A stretch of DNA of 64,000 bases from Deltaproteobacteria bacterium (GTDB taxonomy: Bacteria > Desulfobacterota > Desulfuromonadia > Desulfuromonadales > Geopsychrobacteraceae), in assembly GCA_024279255.1 (NCBI GenBank), contig JAJRRT010000041.1, forward strand, positions 62,001 through 126,000, in the 5' to 3' direction. Numbering within the stretch: position 1 is the first letter of the stretch; each line of letters starts with the position of its first letter. Both the position numbers and the translations under genes were made by a program. The notes beneath the pieces were generated by a model that saw only the letters and a list, made by a program, of their open reading frames with translations, was not told the origin of the DNA and ran no database searches. Shown piece after piece: positions 17,315 through 25,623 of the stretch.

Positions 17315-19630
17315 ATGATGGATAAAGAACCGACACAATCAGCCAATCCGCAATCAGCAGAAGATGACCGTTCCCTAAAACGCTGGGAGTTAGTCGCGCT
17401 GGTTTCTGCGATGGTTATCCTGCTGTCGCCTGCACTCTATCTGCTCAAGACCCGGACAGTTGTCCCCGTGTCGATGACTGCTGGCCTGGCCTTTGTCGGC
17501 AGTGAAAAATGTAAGAAATGTCACGAAACGGACTATAACCAATGGCGTGGTTCACATCATGATCTGGCGATGGATGTTGCCAACGAAACGACAGTGCTGG
17601 GTGATTTTTCTGATGTCAGTTATAACGATCCGTACAACAACCTTACCTCCCGATTCTATCGTAAGGACGGCAAGTTTTTCGTCCAGACCGAGGGGCCGGA
17701 TGGCCAGCCTGGTGATTTCGAGATCACCCACACCTTTGGTGTCTACCCCTTACAGCAATACCTGGTGCCGTTCTCAGACGGTCGGCTGCAATGCCTGAAT
17801 GTCGCTTGGGACGTGGAGAAAAAGGTCTGGTATCGCCTGCCGCCCTACGAAGTAGAAGGTCCGGACGACTGGTTGCACTGGACCCGTGGCGGAGCAACTT
17901 GGAACGTAATGTGTGCCGAATGTCACTCGACCCGGCTGACTAAAGGCTTTGATCCGGATACAGGGGTGTACCAGACCACCTGGTTCGAGATCGATGTTGG
18001 CTGTGAGGCCTGTCATGGGCCGGGATCAAAACATCTGGAATGGGCGGATAAACCACCACTAGCCAGGACGCAGACAGAGAACTATGCCCTGACTGTTCGT
18101 AGCGGCAACCTTGACACCACCGAGCAGATTAAAATCTGTGCTCCCTGCCACTCCCGGCGCTTTCAACTCGGCGACAACCGGCATGTTGAGGGTGAATTAC
18201 TGGATGTAATGGTTCCGCAACTGCTGAACGAGGGCCTCTACTATCCCGACGGACAGATTCTTGATGAGGTCTATGTCTACGGTTCTTTCGTGCAGAGCAA
18301 GATGTACCAGCACGGTGTACGCTGCAGTGACTGTCATAATATCCACAGTCTTAAAACCCACAAGGAAAAGAACGATCTCTGTACACAATGCCATCGGGCT
18401 GAAGTCTATGACAGCAAAGAGCATCATTTTCACAAAGAAGTGCACAATGGCAAACCGAGTGAAGGTTATCTCTGCGTCAAGTGCCACATGCCCGGTCGCA
18501 ATTACATGGGCATCGATTACCGACCCGACCATAGTCTACGTATCCCACGGCCCGACCTGAGTGCTGAACTCGGCACCCCGAATGCCTGCTCAGCGCAGGA
18601 CTGTCATGCTGACAAAACGCTGTCATGGAATGTTGAGCATTATACAAAATGGTACGGTGAGACCAGAAAGCCACATTACGGTACGGTCATCGCGGCTGCC
18701 CGTGCCCGTCAACCAGAGGCCGAAGTTGACCTGAATCGTCTCGCCACAGATCCACTGCTCCCGGTCATTGTACGTGCAACGGCATTGGAGCTGCTGCGGG
18801 CATATCCCACTCCTGCAAGTCAGACCACCTTGACCAACGCGTTGGAGGATGACGATGCCTTGATACGCTACACCGCGATACGGAGTCTCGAATTTTTTGA
18901 CCCGGAGACTCGCCTGAAGCGCATAGCTCCAAAGCTCTACGATCCGGTCAAGGCTGTACGCATGGAAGCAGCAATGATGCTTTCTGTATTGTCAAAAGAG
19001 CAATTAAGAGAGGACGACCGGGACGTGTTCAAAAGGGGACTTGAGGAATTCCGTGAAGCGATGCTCTACAACGCCGATCTTGCCGCGCAGCGTTACAATC
19101 TGGGTGATCTCGCGACAAACCTCGGTGACGAACCTCTGGCCATAGCGTCTTACAAAAAGGCGATTGCTATCGATGACCAGTTCTACCCAGCCAAAGTCAA
19201 CCTGGCAATGCGCTATAATCGACAGGGGAAGAACACCGAGGCTGAAAAGTTGCTGCGTCAGGTCGTTGAGCAGTTCCCGGAACTTTATCGGGTGGCCTAT
19301 TCCCTTGGCCTGTTGTTGGCTGAAATGGAGCAGTACAAAGCTGCGGAGACCTATCTGGGGAAGGCCGCTGCAGGAATGCCTGACCACAGCCGTGCCCATT
19401 ATAATCATGGTCAGATTCTTCAGATTCTGAATCAGCCTGAGCAAGCCGAAATCGCGTTAAAGACTGCACTGTCAATTGAGCCCCAGAACCAGAAGTTTTT
19501 TATTGCTCTGGTTGATTTTTACCTCAAGACAGGTCAGGTCGAGAAAGCAAAGGTTTTGACAATTAGTACTATACGTCAATTCCCTGGTCATAGTGCTGCA
19601 AGGAAGTTTCTGCAGTACCTGAAAAAATAA
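17315..19630 (+). CDS. Multihaem cytochrome c with HEAT/TPR C-terminus
   Basis: 771 residues. One signal anchor at about 25-45 (LVALVSAMVILLSPALYLL) places the rest outside the membrane. Seven CXXCH haem sites are visible: CKKCH (66-70), CAECH, CEACH, CAPCH, CSDCH, CTQCH and CVKCH, between about 200 and 392, plus a CX4CH site, CSAQDCH (about 425). From about 480 the protein changes to HEAT-like helices (VRATALELLRAYP) and then TPRs (AAQRYNLGDLATNLGDEPLAIASYKKAIAID and later repeats). ATG 17315 abuts the Rieske stop. It replaces the cytochrome c1/f of classic bc complexes and could hand electrons to periplasmic or outer-membrane cytochromes (inference). Confidence 0.9.
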   Translation: MMDKEPTQSANPQSAEDDRSLKRWELVALVSAMVILLSPALYLLKTRTVVPVSMTAGLAFVGSEKCKKCHETDYNQWRGSHHDLAMDVANETTVLGDFSDVSYNDPYNNLTSRFYRKDGKFFVQTEGPDGQPGDFEITHTFGVYPLQQYLVPFSDGRLQCLNVAWDVEKKVWYRLPPYEVEGPDDWLHWTRGGATWNVMCAECHSTRLTKGFDPDTGVYQTTWFEIDVGCEACHGPGSKHLEWADKPPLARTQTENYALTVRSGNLDTTEQIKICAPCHSRRFQLGDNRHVEGELLDVMVPQLLNEGLYYPDGQILDEVYVYGSFVQSKMYQHGVRCSDCHNIHSLKTHKEKNDLCTQCHRAEVYDSKEHHFHKEVHNGKPSEGYLCVKCHMPGRNYMGIDYRPDHSLRIPRPDLSAELGTPNACSAQDCHADKTLSWNVEHYTKWYGETRKPHYGTVIAAARARQPEAEVDLNRLATDPLLPVIVRATALELLRAYPTPASQTTLTNALEDDDALIRYTAIRSLEFFDPETRLKRIAPKLYDPVKAVRMEAAMMLSVLSKEQLREDDRDVFKRGLEEFREAMLYNADLAAQRYNLGDLATNLGDEPLAIASYKKAIAIDDQFYPAKVNLAMRYNRQGKNTEAEKLLRQVVEQFPELYRVAYSLGLLLAEMEQYKAAETYLGKAAAGMPDHSRAHYNHGQILQILNQPEQAEIALKTALSIEPQNQKFFIALVDFYLKTGQVEKAKVLTISTIRQFPGHSAARKFLQYLKK

Positions 19631-19773
19631 CTCTCAGGGTGTGAGGTAGGACTTGATTCATATCACTTTTGCTGCTTATTAGCCAGAGATGACAGAATTT
19701 ATTCATACACTGTTCCCCCTCAGCCTTGTGTGGCGGAATCACCTTTGCCCCAGTCTTTAATCCATCAAGATAA

Positions 19774-20556
19774 TTAGCTCAGGGCTGTATCATCTTGCGG
19801 CGTTCCGGTAAGTGTTTTGTTGTAGGCTCGTCCAAGAGGGTCTTTAACACGATGGGCAAGTTGCTGTTCTGCGTACTCACCCCTAATTCCAAGTTGTTCG
19901 TCCGATAGTGTTCTGAACGTGGCCCACCAACCGTGGGAAACTATCTCATCGTCAGTGTATCCAACGTCATTTAGGGTGCAGTCCCTGTCAAGTAGCCCAC
20001 AGGCGATGCCATAATTGAGCGCCTGAGAAATGATCGTCCTGACCCTGTACGCAGAGTAGATGACTTCACGCCTCTCCATGGGACGTAAAACTTTATCAAG
20101 TAGCAGCCGGGGGGTAATGAGTGAAACCGGGACATCGCCGATTGCAGGGAAATATCATGGTTCAGTCAGCGCACTATCCGGTTGCGGGTAATGTCTGCCA
20201 GGTCTTTTCGTTTCGAGAGCCATTCTTCTGCGACGGACCGGAAGGTGTTTGGATCTTTCGGTTTTTTGCAACTTACGGGACAGAGATGGATCTATGCCTT
20301 TAGCAATCAACTCCCTGGCCCCTGAGCGTTGTTTGCGTGCGTCAGATAAAGAAATATCCGGGTAGACACCAAAAGATATTAGCTTCTCTTTGTCGTTGAT
20401 GCGGTATTTGAAACGCCATCCCGTATTGCCTGATTTATCTACGAGCAGGAATAGGCCACCGCCGTCAAAGCTCTTGGCGGTTTTATTCTCGGTCTTGGCT
20501 GTTCTTATTGCTTTTTTGATCGACAGATTATTGAGGGGAAGGGTTCTACGTGCCAT
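19774..20556 (-). pseudogene. P4-type tyrosine recombinase (integrase), multiply broken
   Basis: The N-terminal DUF4102 domain is readable from 20556: SIKKAIRTAKTENKTAKSF, GGGLFLLVDKSGNTGWRFKY, ISFGVYPDISLSDARKQR. A frameshift follows, and the core-binding segment DPNTFRSVAEEWLSKRKDLADITR appears in another frame before a stop. The C-terminal part (20079-19774) reads MERREVIYSAYRVR, jumps internally, then HGWWATFRTLSDEQLGIRGEYAEQQLAHRVKDPLGRAYNKT. This keeps the box II region but has lost the section with the first catalytic Arg, and HGWWAT stands for the usual HGFRAT. It lies just past the 3' end of tRNA-Leu, the standard position for this family, so an island was once integrated here. Confidence 0.82.
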
Positions 20557-20628
20557 GGCTGCTTCTTTAGGGGTAGGAGTTTTGTTGCGTAGGGGTAGCC
20601 AAAAAAATACTCCTAAATTGCGTGGCAG

Positions 20629-20711
20629 TCAATGGACGTACTTGGATGTCGGTGGACAGCAGATAAAGAAAAAGCCCGCTGGTAGGCGGGCTTTGTGGAC
20701 CTCAATGGACG
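20629..20711. repeat. Short direct repeats TCAATGGACG by the tRNA-Leu end
   Basis: TCAATGGACG occurs at 20629-20638 and 20702-20711, and a related TCGGTGGAC lies at 20649-20657. They sit between the tRNA-Leu 3' end and the integrase start. Their position suggests arm-type integrase binding sites of the lost element, but no footprint evidence is available from sequence. Confidence 0.35.
20659..20694 (-). terminator. Terminator of the secG-tRNA-Leu transcript
   Basis: AAAGCCCGC (20671-20679) pairs with GCGGGCTTT (20686-20694). Read on the minus strand, the hairpin is followed by TTTTTCTTTATC (20670 downwards). It lies 33 bases beyond the tRNA CCA end, so it should end the secG/tRNA transcript. 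Confidence 0.85.
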
Positions 20712-20727
20712 ATCCGGGATGTTCTAT

Positions 20728-20813
20728 TGGTGCCGAAGGCGAGACTCGAACTCGCACGACCATAAGTCACACGCCCCTCAAGCGTGCGTGTCTACCAATT
20801 CCACCACTTCGGC
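20728..20813 (-). tRNA. tRNA-Leu (anticodon GAG)
   Basis: A class II tRNA on the minus strand: acceptor GCCGAAG pairs with CTTCGGC, followed by A and an encoded CCA (20730-20728). The anticodon loop TTGAGGG inside the CACGC/GCGTG stem gives GAG. A long variable arm (TGACTTATGGTCGTG) and the T-loop GTTCGAGTC are present. It lies close downstream of secG, as leuU does in E. coli, and the broken integrase lies past its 3' end, so the tRNA end was probably the attachment site. Confidence 0.96.
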
Positions 20814-20872
20814 GAAGGCCTGTATATATACAGAACCGTTTTACAAACTGTCAACAGAATATTGTTAAGTAA

Positions 20873-21235
20873 TTACTTTTTTTCTTCTGCAGGGGCTGCA
20901 ACTGGTGCGGTTTGCTCAGCTGGCGCCGATGTGTCACCCGTGAAACCTCCAGCTGCAGGCTGGGCAGGCACATTGACTGATGCAGGCATTATTGTTTGTG
21001 AGGCAGGGCTGCCGTAAAAATAAGCGAGCGACAAACTGGTGAGCATAAAAATTACTGCAGCGGCAGCCGTGACTTTTCCCATGAAACTAGCGCCACCTGA
21101 TGCACCCAAAATCGTTTGACTGCCACCAGCTCCAAAGGATGCGCCAACTTCAGCGCCTTTGCCCATTTGTAGTAGAACAATAACGATCAGAGCCAGGCAA
21201 ACAGTTACATGTAATCCTATGAGCAGATAAGTCAT
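20873..21235 (-). CDS. secG: Preprotein translocase subunit SecG
   Basis: 120 residues. Two transmembrane helices (MTYLLIGLHVTVCLALIVIVLLQ and about residues 52-72) flank the conserved loop GKGAEVGASFGAGGSQTILGASGG. An Ala/Pro/Glu-rich tail ends in EEKK. SecG assists SecYE during protein export. The start at 21235 has AGGAG upstream; the frame is open to 21352, but the family start is MTYLL. The usual upstream tpiA is not in the window; on this strand the gene is preceded by a 370-base gap and a divergent gspA. Confidence 0.93.
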   Translation of the reverse strand: MTYLLIGLHVTVCLALIVIVLLQMGKGAEVGASFGAGGSQTILGASGGASFMGKVTAAAAVIFMLTSLSLAYFYGSPASQTIMPASVNVPAQPAAGGFTGDTSAPAEQTAPVAAPAEEKK

Positions 21236-21609
21236 CCGTATATTCTCCTTGTTTTGGGTCAGTCTTTCGAACCGCGGCAAGTTATCATAGATTTGGCTTG
21301 GAAGGAAGTAGTTTTTAATCCTTAGACTCAACGCATATATTATCTCTTCCACCCGTCATTCTTGTCTTAGAGAATAAAACTGCCGCGTCCACGCTGGTCG
21401 AAACTTTACGCTACACAGTTATCCTGGGTCTATATCTTGTTTAAGGCCCTACCTGTCAACCCATTTGATATTCGGTAAAGGCTGTACTCGCCTGCGTTCT
21501 GTATCGCTCTGTTAATTGATCGTTCGGTGATTTTCTGTTGAAACAATGCTATAAATACACTGATATTTTTATTTAACGTTTTCTTACTAGATGATCAGGA
21601 CCGGCCTAT
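21236..21609. promoter_or_regulatory. Divergent intergenic region with a candidate secG promoter
   Basis: 374 bases between secG (minus) and gspA (plus). On the minus strand TTGACA (21459-21454) and GATATA (21436-21431) are 17 bases apart, a fair sigma-70 promoter about 190 bases before secG. I saw no RNA gene or open frame of substance in the rest. No confident gspA promoter was found. Confidence 0.4.
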
Positions 21610-23274
21610 ATGTATTTGAGGTTATTTGGCTTTCAGGAAAAACCGTTTCATATCACTCCTAACCCCCGGTTCATTTTTTTGAGCAAAATGCATAAAGAGG
21701 CATTTGCTCATCTTCTCTATGGTGTGAAACAACGGGTCGGCTTTTTGTCATTAATTGGTGAGGTCGGTACTGGCAAGACTACGGTTTTGCGTACATTACT
21801 GAGACAACTCGAACAGGCAAATTACCATGTTGCTTTGATTTTCAACCCCTGCCTGACGGCATTGGAACTATTGCAGTCAATCCACCGCGAGTTTGGTATT
21901 CCTTATAGTGATGGAGAGAGTAATTTCTCATGCCTTCATGATTCTCTCAACCGTTTCTTGCTTGAAGAGCGTCAACAAGGAAAAACGGTTGTGCTTGTTG
22001 TCGACGAGGCTCAAAATCTTGACCCTGCAGTTCTTGAACAGTTACGACTTCTATCAAACCTTGAGACTGAAACAGACAAGCTGATTCAATTGATTATTGT
22101 CGGCCAGCCTGAACTGGATGAAGTTCTTGGTCGCCACGAGTTACGGCAGCTTAAACAGCGACTTGTTGTACGTTATCGACTCACAAACATGGATGCTGAG
22201 GATACCTGCGCCTATGTGAACCATCGCTTGAAGGTTGCAGGCTATAAAGGGGGAGGTCTTTTTACAGAAAAAGCGCTGCGGCAGATCTATCGCATTACCA
22301 ATGGCTTGCCCCGTTTAATCAACATCCTTTGCGATCGTGCTCTTCTGGTTGCTTATTCCAATGAGTTGGACAGGATCAATCATAAAGTTATCTCTGAAGC
22401 TCAAACTGAATTGACGGGTGAAAAGGTCTTGAACCCTGTACGCTGGCCCTATGCCGCACTCTCTTTTTTCGGCATCATTCTTTTCTTGCTGATATATCTG
22501 CAACCCGGACTCTTGTCTGATTTTTTTACTCAAACAAAGGTGGTAGCGAGCCCCTCGGTTACTCCTATAGTTATTGAAAAGAACGCTGTACAGTCAGTCG
22601 TTGATAATTTTGAAGTGGACGATCATTTTTTGAATCAGATAAAAGAGAAAATCAGCTCTTATGGGGAGGCCGAATCTGCCCGTTTGGCCTTGGTTGCTAT
22701 GTTGAATCGTTGGGAACAACCAGAACCGAGCAGCTTTGATCCGGACACCTTCCGGCCATTGGAAACGGCTCTGCGGGATGCTGGCATGGGGGTAATACGG
22801 TTTCAGAATGATCCTGAAAAACTACTAAAATTTAATTCCCCGGTGATCCTGACAATTGTCTTGCCGAATTGGCCGGGAAAACGCTATCTGGCACTGTTAG
22901 AAATGAAAAACGAACAGGTGCTTACTGAACCGTCCCTGACTGCGGATGGGTGGCTTCCGGTTGCATATCTTGAAGACATTTGGTTTGGCACTGCGTTGAT
23001 CCCCTGGAGTAATTTTGAGCATCTCTCCTATATTACGGACCCTGGAGAGAAGGGGAGTGAGGTCGCTAGAATCCAAAAGCTTCTAAGCCTGGCAGGATAC
23101 CCCAATCTTAGTCTTACCGGCATATATGACACTGAAACTATTAAGGCAGTGAGTGATCTGCAGAATCGAACGGGGTTGAGCCCTGATGGCAGAATTGGAG
23201 CCCAGACACTTCTTCAGATATATCGCTTGGTAGGATCTGAAATGCCTCAGTTGACAAAGGAGATCACGCAATGA
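21610..23274 (+). CDS. gspA: GspA/ExeA-like AAA ATPase with peptidoglycan-binding domain
   Basis: 554 residues. The cytoplasmic AAA domain has Walker A GEVGTGKTT (50-58), Walker B VVLVVDEAQNL (about 130-140) and the RLINILCDRALLVAYS sensor region. One transmembrane helix follows (about 280-298), then a periplasmic part ending in a peptidoglycan-binding domain (SEVARIQKLLSLAGYPNLSLTGIYDTETIKAVSDLQNRTGLSPDGRIG, about 478-530). ExeA/GspA uses ATP to help the type II secretin cross the peptidoglycan. The start MYLRLFGFQEKPFHITPNP is typical. GspB overlaps its stop by four bases. No other type II secretion genes are nearby. Confidence 0.9.
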   Translation: MYLRLFGFQEKPFHITPNPRFIFLSKMHKEAFAHLLYGVKQRVGFLSLIGEVGTGKTTVLRTLLRQLEQANYHVALIFNPCLTALELLQSIHREFGIPYSDGESNFSCLHDSLNRFLLEERQQGKTVVLVVDEAQNLDPAVLEQLRLLSNLETETDKLIQLIIVGQPELDEVLGRHELRQLKQRLVVRYRLTNMDAEDTCAYVNHRLKVAGYKGGGLFTEKALRQIYRITNGLPRLINILCDRALLVAYSNELDRINHKVISEAQTELTGEKVLNPVRWPYAALSFFGIILFLLIYLQPGLLSDFFTQTKVVASPSVTPIVIEKNAVQSVVDNFEVDDHFLNQIKEKISSYGEAESARLALVAMLNRWEQPEPSSFDPDTFRPLETALRDAGMGVIRFQNDPEKLLKFNSPVILTIVLPNWPGKRYLALLEMKNEQVLTEPSLTADGWLPVAYLEDIWFGTALIPWSNFEHLSYITDPGEKGSEVARIQKLLSLAGYPNLSLTGIYDTETIKAVSDLQNRTGLSPDGRIGAQTLLQIYRLVGSEMPQLTKEITQ

Positions 23275-23885
23275 GTTCAATTCTTAAGGCATTGCGTAAA
23301 CTCGAAGAAGAGAAGGCGGCTCTTGGCGAAGGTGGCATCGATATCTCGCGCGACATTCTGAAGCGCTCAGTAAGCAAACATCAGCCCCGCAATTTTTGGC
23401 CTTTTATATCAGCCCTCCTGTTTCTCCTATTGATCGTTGTTGGATTTTTCTTTTGGAAGAAAAGCGCGACATCTGCCGTCGATTTGCAAACGAAAGTCGA
23501 AATTAACCCTGCAGCTATTGTTGCTCAGCAACCTGCTAAAGTGGACCTGCCAACAAAACCGGAAGTGAGTGCTATCAAACAGATTTATGTAAAACCTGCA
23601 CCTGAAACGGAAAACCTGGCCCGTCAATCTTCCAAGGAAAAAGTCGCACCCTTGAAAGTTCAGGCTGAACCTGAAGCCTTGCACCCGAACGGTGCGCCGT
23701 TTCTTAAGTTAACCGGGATCGCATATCGTGATAAGGTTACTGATAGACTCGCCATAATCAATGATCTTCCGGTTATGCAGGGGACTATGATTGAGGGTGC
23801 TCAATTGGTTGAAATACGGTCAGACAGAGTGGTTCTCAATTGGCAGGGGGCGTTGTTCCATCTGCTGATAGAGGAAGAAAACTGA
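23271..23885 (+). CDS. gspB: GspB-like type II secretion assembly protein
   Basis: 204 residues. Cytoplasmic start MSSILKALRKLEEEKAALG, typical of GspB/ExeB, then one transmembrane helix (about 42-62, NFWPFISALLFLLLIVVGFFFW). A Pro/Lys/Glu-rich periplasmic linker follows, then a C-terminal GspB domain with LKLTGIAYRDKVTDRLAIINDLPVMQGTMIEGAQLVEI and VVLNWQGALFHL. The partner GspA gene overlaps at ATGA, giving coupled translation. Together they form the GspAB complex that positions the secretin. Confidence 0.85.
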   Translation: MSSILKALRKLEEEKAALGEGGIDISRDILKRSVSKHQPRNFWPFISALLFLLLIVVGFFFWKKSATSAVDLQTKVEINPAAIVAQQPAKVDLPTKPEVSAIKQIYVKPAPETENLARQSSKEKVAPLKVQAEPEALHPNGAPFLKLTGIAYRDKVTDRLAIINDLPVMQGTMIEGAQLVEIRSDRVVLNWQGALFHLLIEEEN

Positions 23886-23956
23886 AAAAGCAAGGGTTTG
23901 ATAGTGTGATTTTTTACGACAATCTTTCATTCTATATCCACTTGATCTCCAACTGG

Positions 23957-24037
23957 TTTTGGTTCGAATAAACTTTTTGTGGAATATTCGCTACCGCGAC
24001 AGAGAATATTCTACAAGTCTGTTTGCTTAAACCAAAA
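23957..24037. repeat. 81-bp near-palindrome
   Basis: The arms 23957-23989 and 24004-24037 are imperfect complements around a 14-base loop. The outermost 8 bases (TTTTGGTT / AACCAAAA) and innermost 8 (GAATATTC / GAATATTC) match exactly, with TTGT/ACAA and AAAC/GTTT matches between. There is no T-run. It lies between gspB and the HMA-domain gene. It could be a small non-autonomous element or a structured regulatory site. Confidence 0.6.
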
Positions 24038-24157
24038 CACCTCGTTGTCCAATTCACAATAATCGAATAATTATAGCTACCTACCTGCATGGCGTGATTT
24101 GGCATGGAACCTGATTGTAGATCAGGGATAATTTGTCCCAATCTCTCGGAGGTTTCA

Positions 24158-25030
24158 ATGAATAAAAAACTGGTTGTTCTACTTCTCGTTCTAGGCCTTG
24201 GTGTTGCAGTCGTTGCTGGGGCCTATTTAGCGGGTGACGAACCAACAGCACAGCCGTCCGCCATGACCGAACTTAATATTGCCAAATTAACCTGTGGTTC
24301 TTGTGTCAGCAATGTCCGGGCGGCGCTTGCTAAGGTAGAAGGTGTTGGCCAGGTTGATGTCAGCGTTACCAACGGACGTGGGCAGGTGATTTATGACTCG
24401 TCCTTAACCACTGCAGCCGAGATTGCTAAAATTGTGACTGAGGCTGGTTATCCGTCAACAGTTCGTGTTGAGTTAAGTGCGGCAGACTATGAAAAATCTC
24501 TGACGGAAAATGAAGAATTAAGTGCCAAATATGTTGCGCGCATCGGTAACCGCTTGCTCTCACGTGAAGATTTCAATCAGGTCATTGGACTGCGTGGTGC
24601 CGGTTTGGTGACTGGTGCATCGCCATATGGAAATCAACAGCTTCAGTCTCAGGTCTGGCAGGAGTTGAAACAGAGAGAGGTTCTACTCGCAGCGGCAGAT
24701 AAAAATCAGATAGTTATTCAGGACGGCGAGGTTGATATCGAAATCAAGCGAATGAAAGCAGCGGTCAAGGATTTTGACAGCACGGTCGTCGCTCGCTTCG
24801 GGAGCTATGATCGGTTTTTTACTCAGCTCAAACAGAACATGATTATTAATAAGAATATTGAGCAAAACGTTGTTGCCGGTTTAACGACAGATCGTGAGAA
24901 GCAACTCCGTTATTCCCAGTGGTATGAGGTGACTTTGCAAAATACCAACGTTGTGATTTTTGATCCTGCAATCAAACAAGCTGAAGCCGCTGGAAGCTCT
25001 TCCTGCGGGGGCTCTTGTGGTTCGAAATGA
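24158..25030 (+). CDS. Exported HMA-domain / SurA-N-like fusion protein
   Basis: 290 residues. Residues 1-25 are a signal or anchor segment (KLVVLLLVLGLGVAVVAGAYLAG). Residues 37-102 are a heavy-metal-associated domain with C46-G-S-C49 in LTCGSCVSNVRAALAKVEGVGQVDV. Residues 125-270 are a helical region like the N-terminal chaperone part of SurA/PpiC proteins (LLSREDFNQVI, LKQREVLLAAADKNQIVIQDGEVD), without a parvulin domain. The tail is Cys/Gly-rich (SSSCGGSCGSK) and could bind metal. Start 24158 has GGAGG seven bases upstream. It begins an operon with DUF2318, ABC transporter and zinc-ribbon genes, so extracytoplasmic metal handling is likely. I know of no characterised protein with this layout. 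Confidence 0.75.
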   Translation: MNKKLVVLLLVLGLGVAVVAGAYLAGDEPTAQPSAMTELNIAKLTCGSCVSNVRAALAKVEGVGQVDVSVTNGRGQVIYDSSLTTAAEIAKIVTEAGYPSTVRVELSAADYEKSLTENEELSAKYVARIGNRLLSREDFNQVIGLRGAGLVTGASPYGNQQLQSQVWQELKQREVLLAAADKNQIVIQDGEVDIEIKRMKAAVKDFDSTVVARFGSYDRFFTQLKQNMIINKNIEQNVVAGLTTDREKQLRYSQWYEVTLQNTNVVIFDPAIKQAEAAGSSSCGGSCGSK

Positions 25031-25068
25031 TCGTCAAACAATAAATTATCTTTGAAGGAGAATTTAGC

Positions 25069-25590
25069 ATGGGCCAGGAAGACAATAATCGTCAGAACAA
25101 GAAAGATCAATTTACTGAAAAGAAATCAGGTGGAAGTGGCAAGTTGGTCGGCTTACTGGGGCTCTTAATTGTTGCTGCGGTTGCCGGTTGGTTCTTTGCG
25201 GGACAGGGCGTCAGCGATGGTATCGCCTCAGTTAAAGCTGAGAATGGTTTTGTTAATTTAAAGGTTGCAGACGTTGACGATGGCAGGGCCCATTACTTCA
25301 AACTTGCGACCGCTAAAGGTGATATAAAATTCTTTGTGGTTAAGAGTATTGATGGTGTCATGCGTGCTGCTTTTGATGCTTGCGATGTCTGTTATCGAGA
25401 AATGAAAGGCTATCGGCAAGAAGGCGATTTCATGGTCTGTAACAACTGTCAGCAACGATTCAGGACCGACCTGGTCAATGAAGTCAAAGGTGGCTGTAAC
25501 CCCGCTCCATTGGCTCGAAGTATTGACGGCGGGCACCTGGCGATCGCTCAAGCAGATATTCTAAAAGGTGGTTGGTATTTCGGAATCTGA
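25069..25590 (+). CDS. DUF2318 membrane-anchored Cys protein (FtrD-like)
   Basis: 173 residues. A polar cytoplasmic start, one transmembrane helix (about 26-45), then an extracytoplasmic DUF2318 domain. It has paired cysteines C105-DV-C108 and C124-NN-C127, Phe-Ala-Cys spacing FDACDVCYREMKGYRQEGDFMVCNNC, and C143 in the GGCNPAPL motif. DUF2318 proteins accompany FTR1/P19-type iron systems and MacB-like transporters. The cysteines may hold a metal or act in reduction. It is translated from ATG 25069 with AAGGAG upstream, between the HMA protein and the ABC permease, so it likely works with both. Confidence 0.83.
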   Translation: MGQEDNNRQNKKDQFTEKKSGGSGKLVGLLGLLIVAAVAGWFFAGQGVSDGIASVKAENGFVNLKVADVDDGRAHYFKLATAKGDIKFFVVKSIDGVMRAAFDACDVCYREMKGYRQEGDFMVCNNCQQRFRTDLVNEVKGGCNPAPLARSIDGGHLAIAQADILKGGWYFGI

Positions 25591-25623
25591 TTGCCGTTCA
25601 GGGTCTTTTCTAAAGGGATAAAA

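Noticed and set aside
20390..20872. 160-codon plus-strand frame across tRNA-Leu
   Set aside because: It crosses the tRNA and is antisense to the integrase relic, so it is not a gene.
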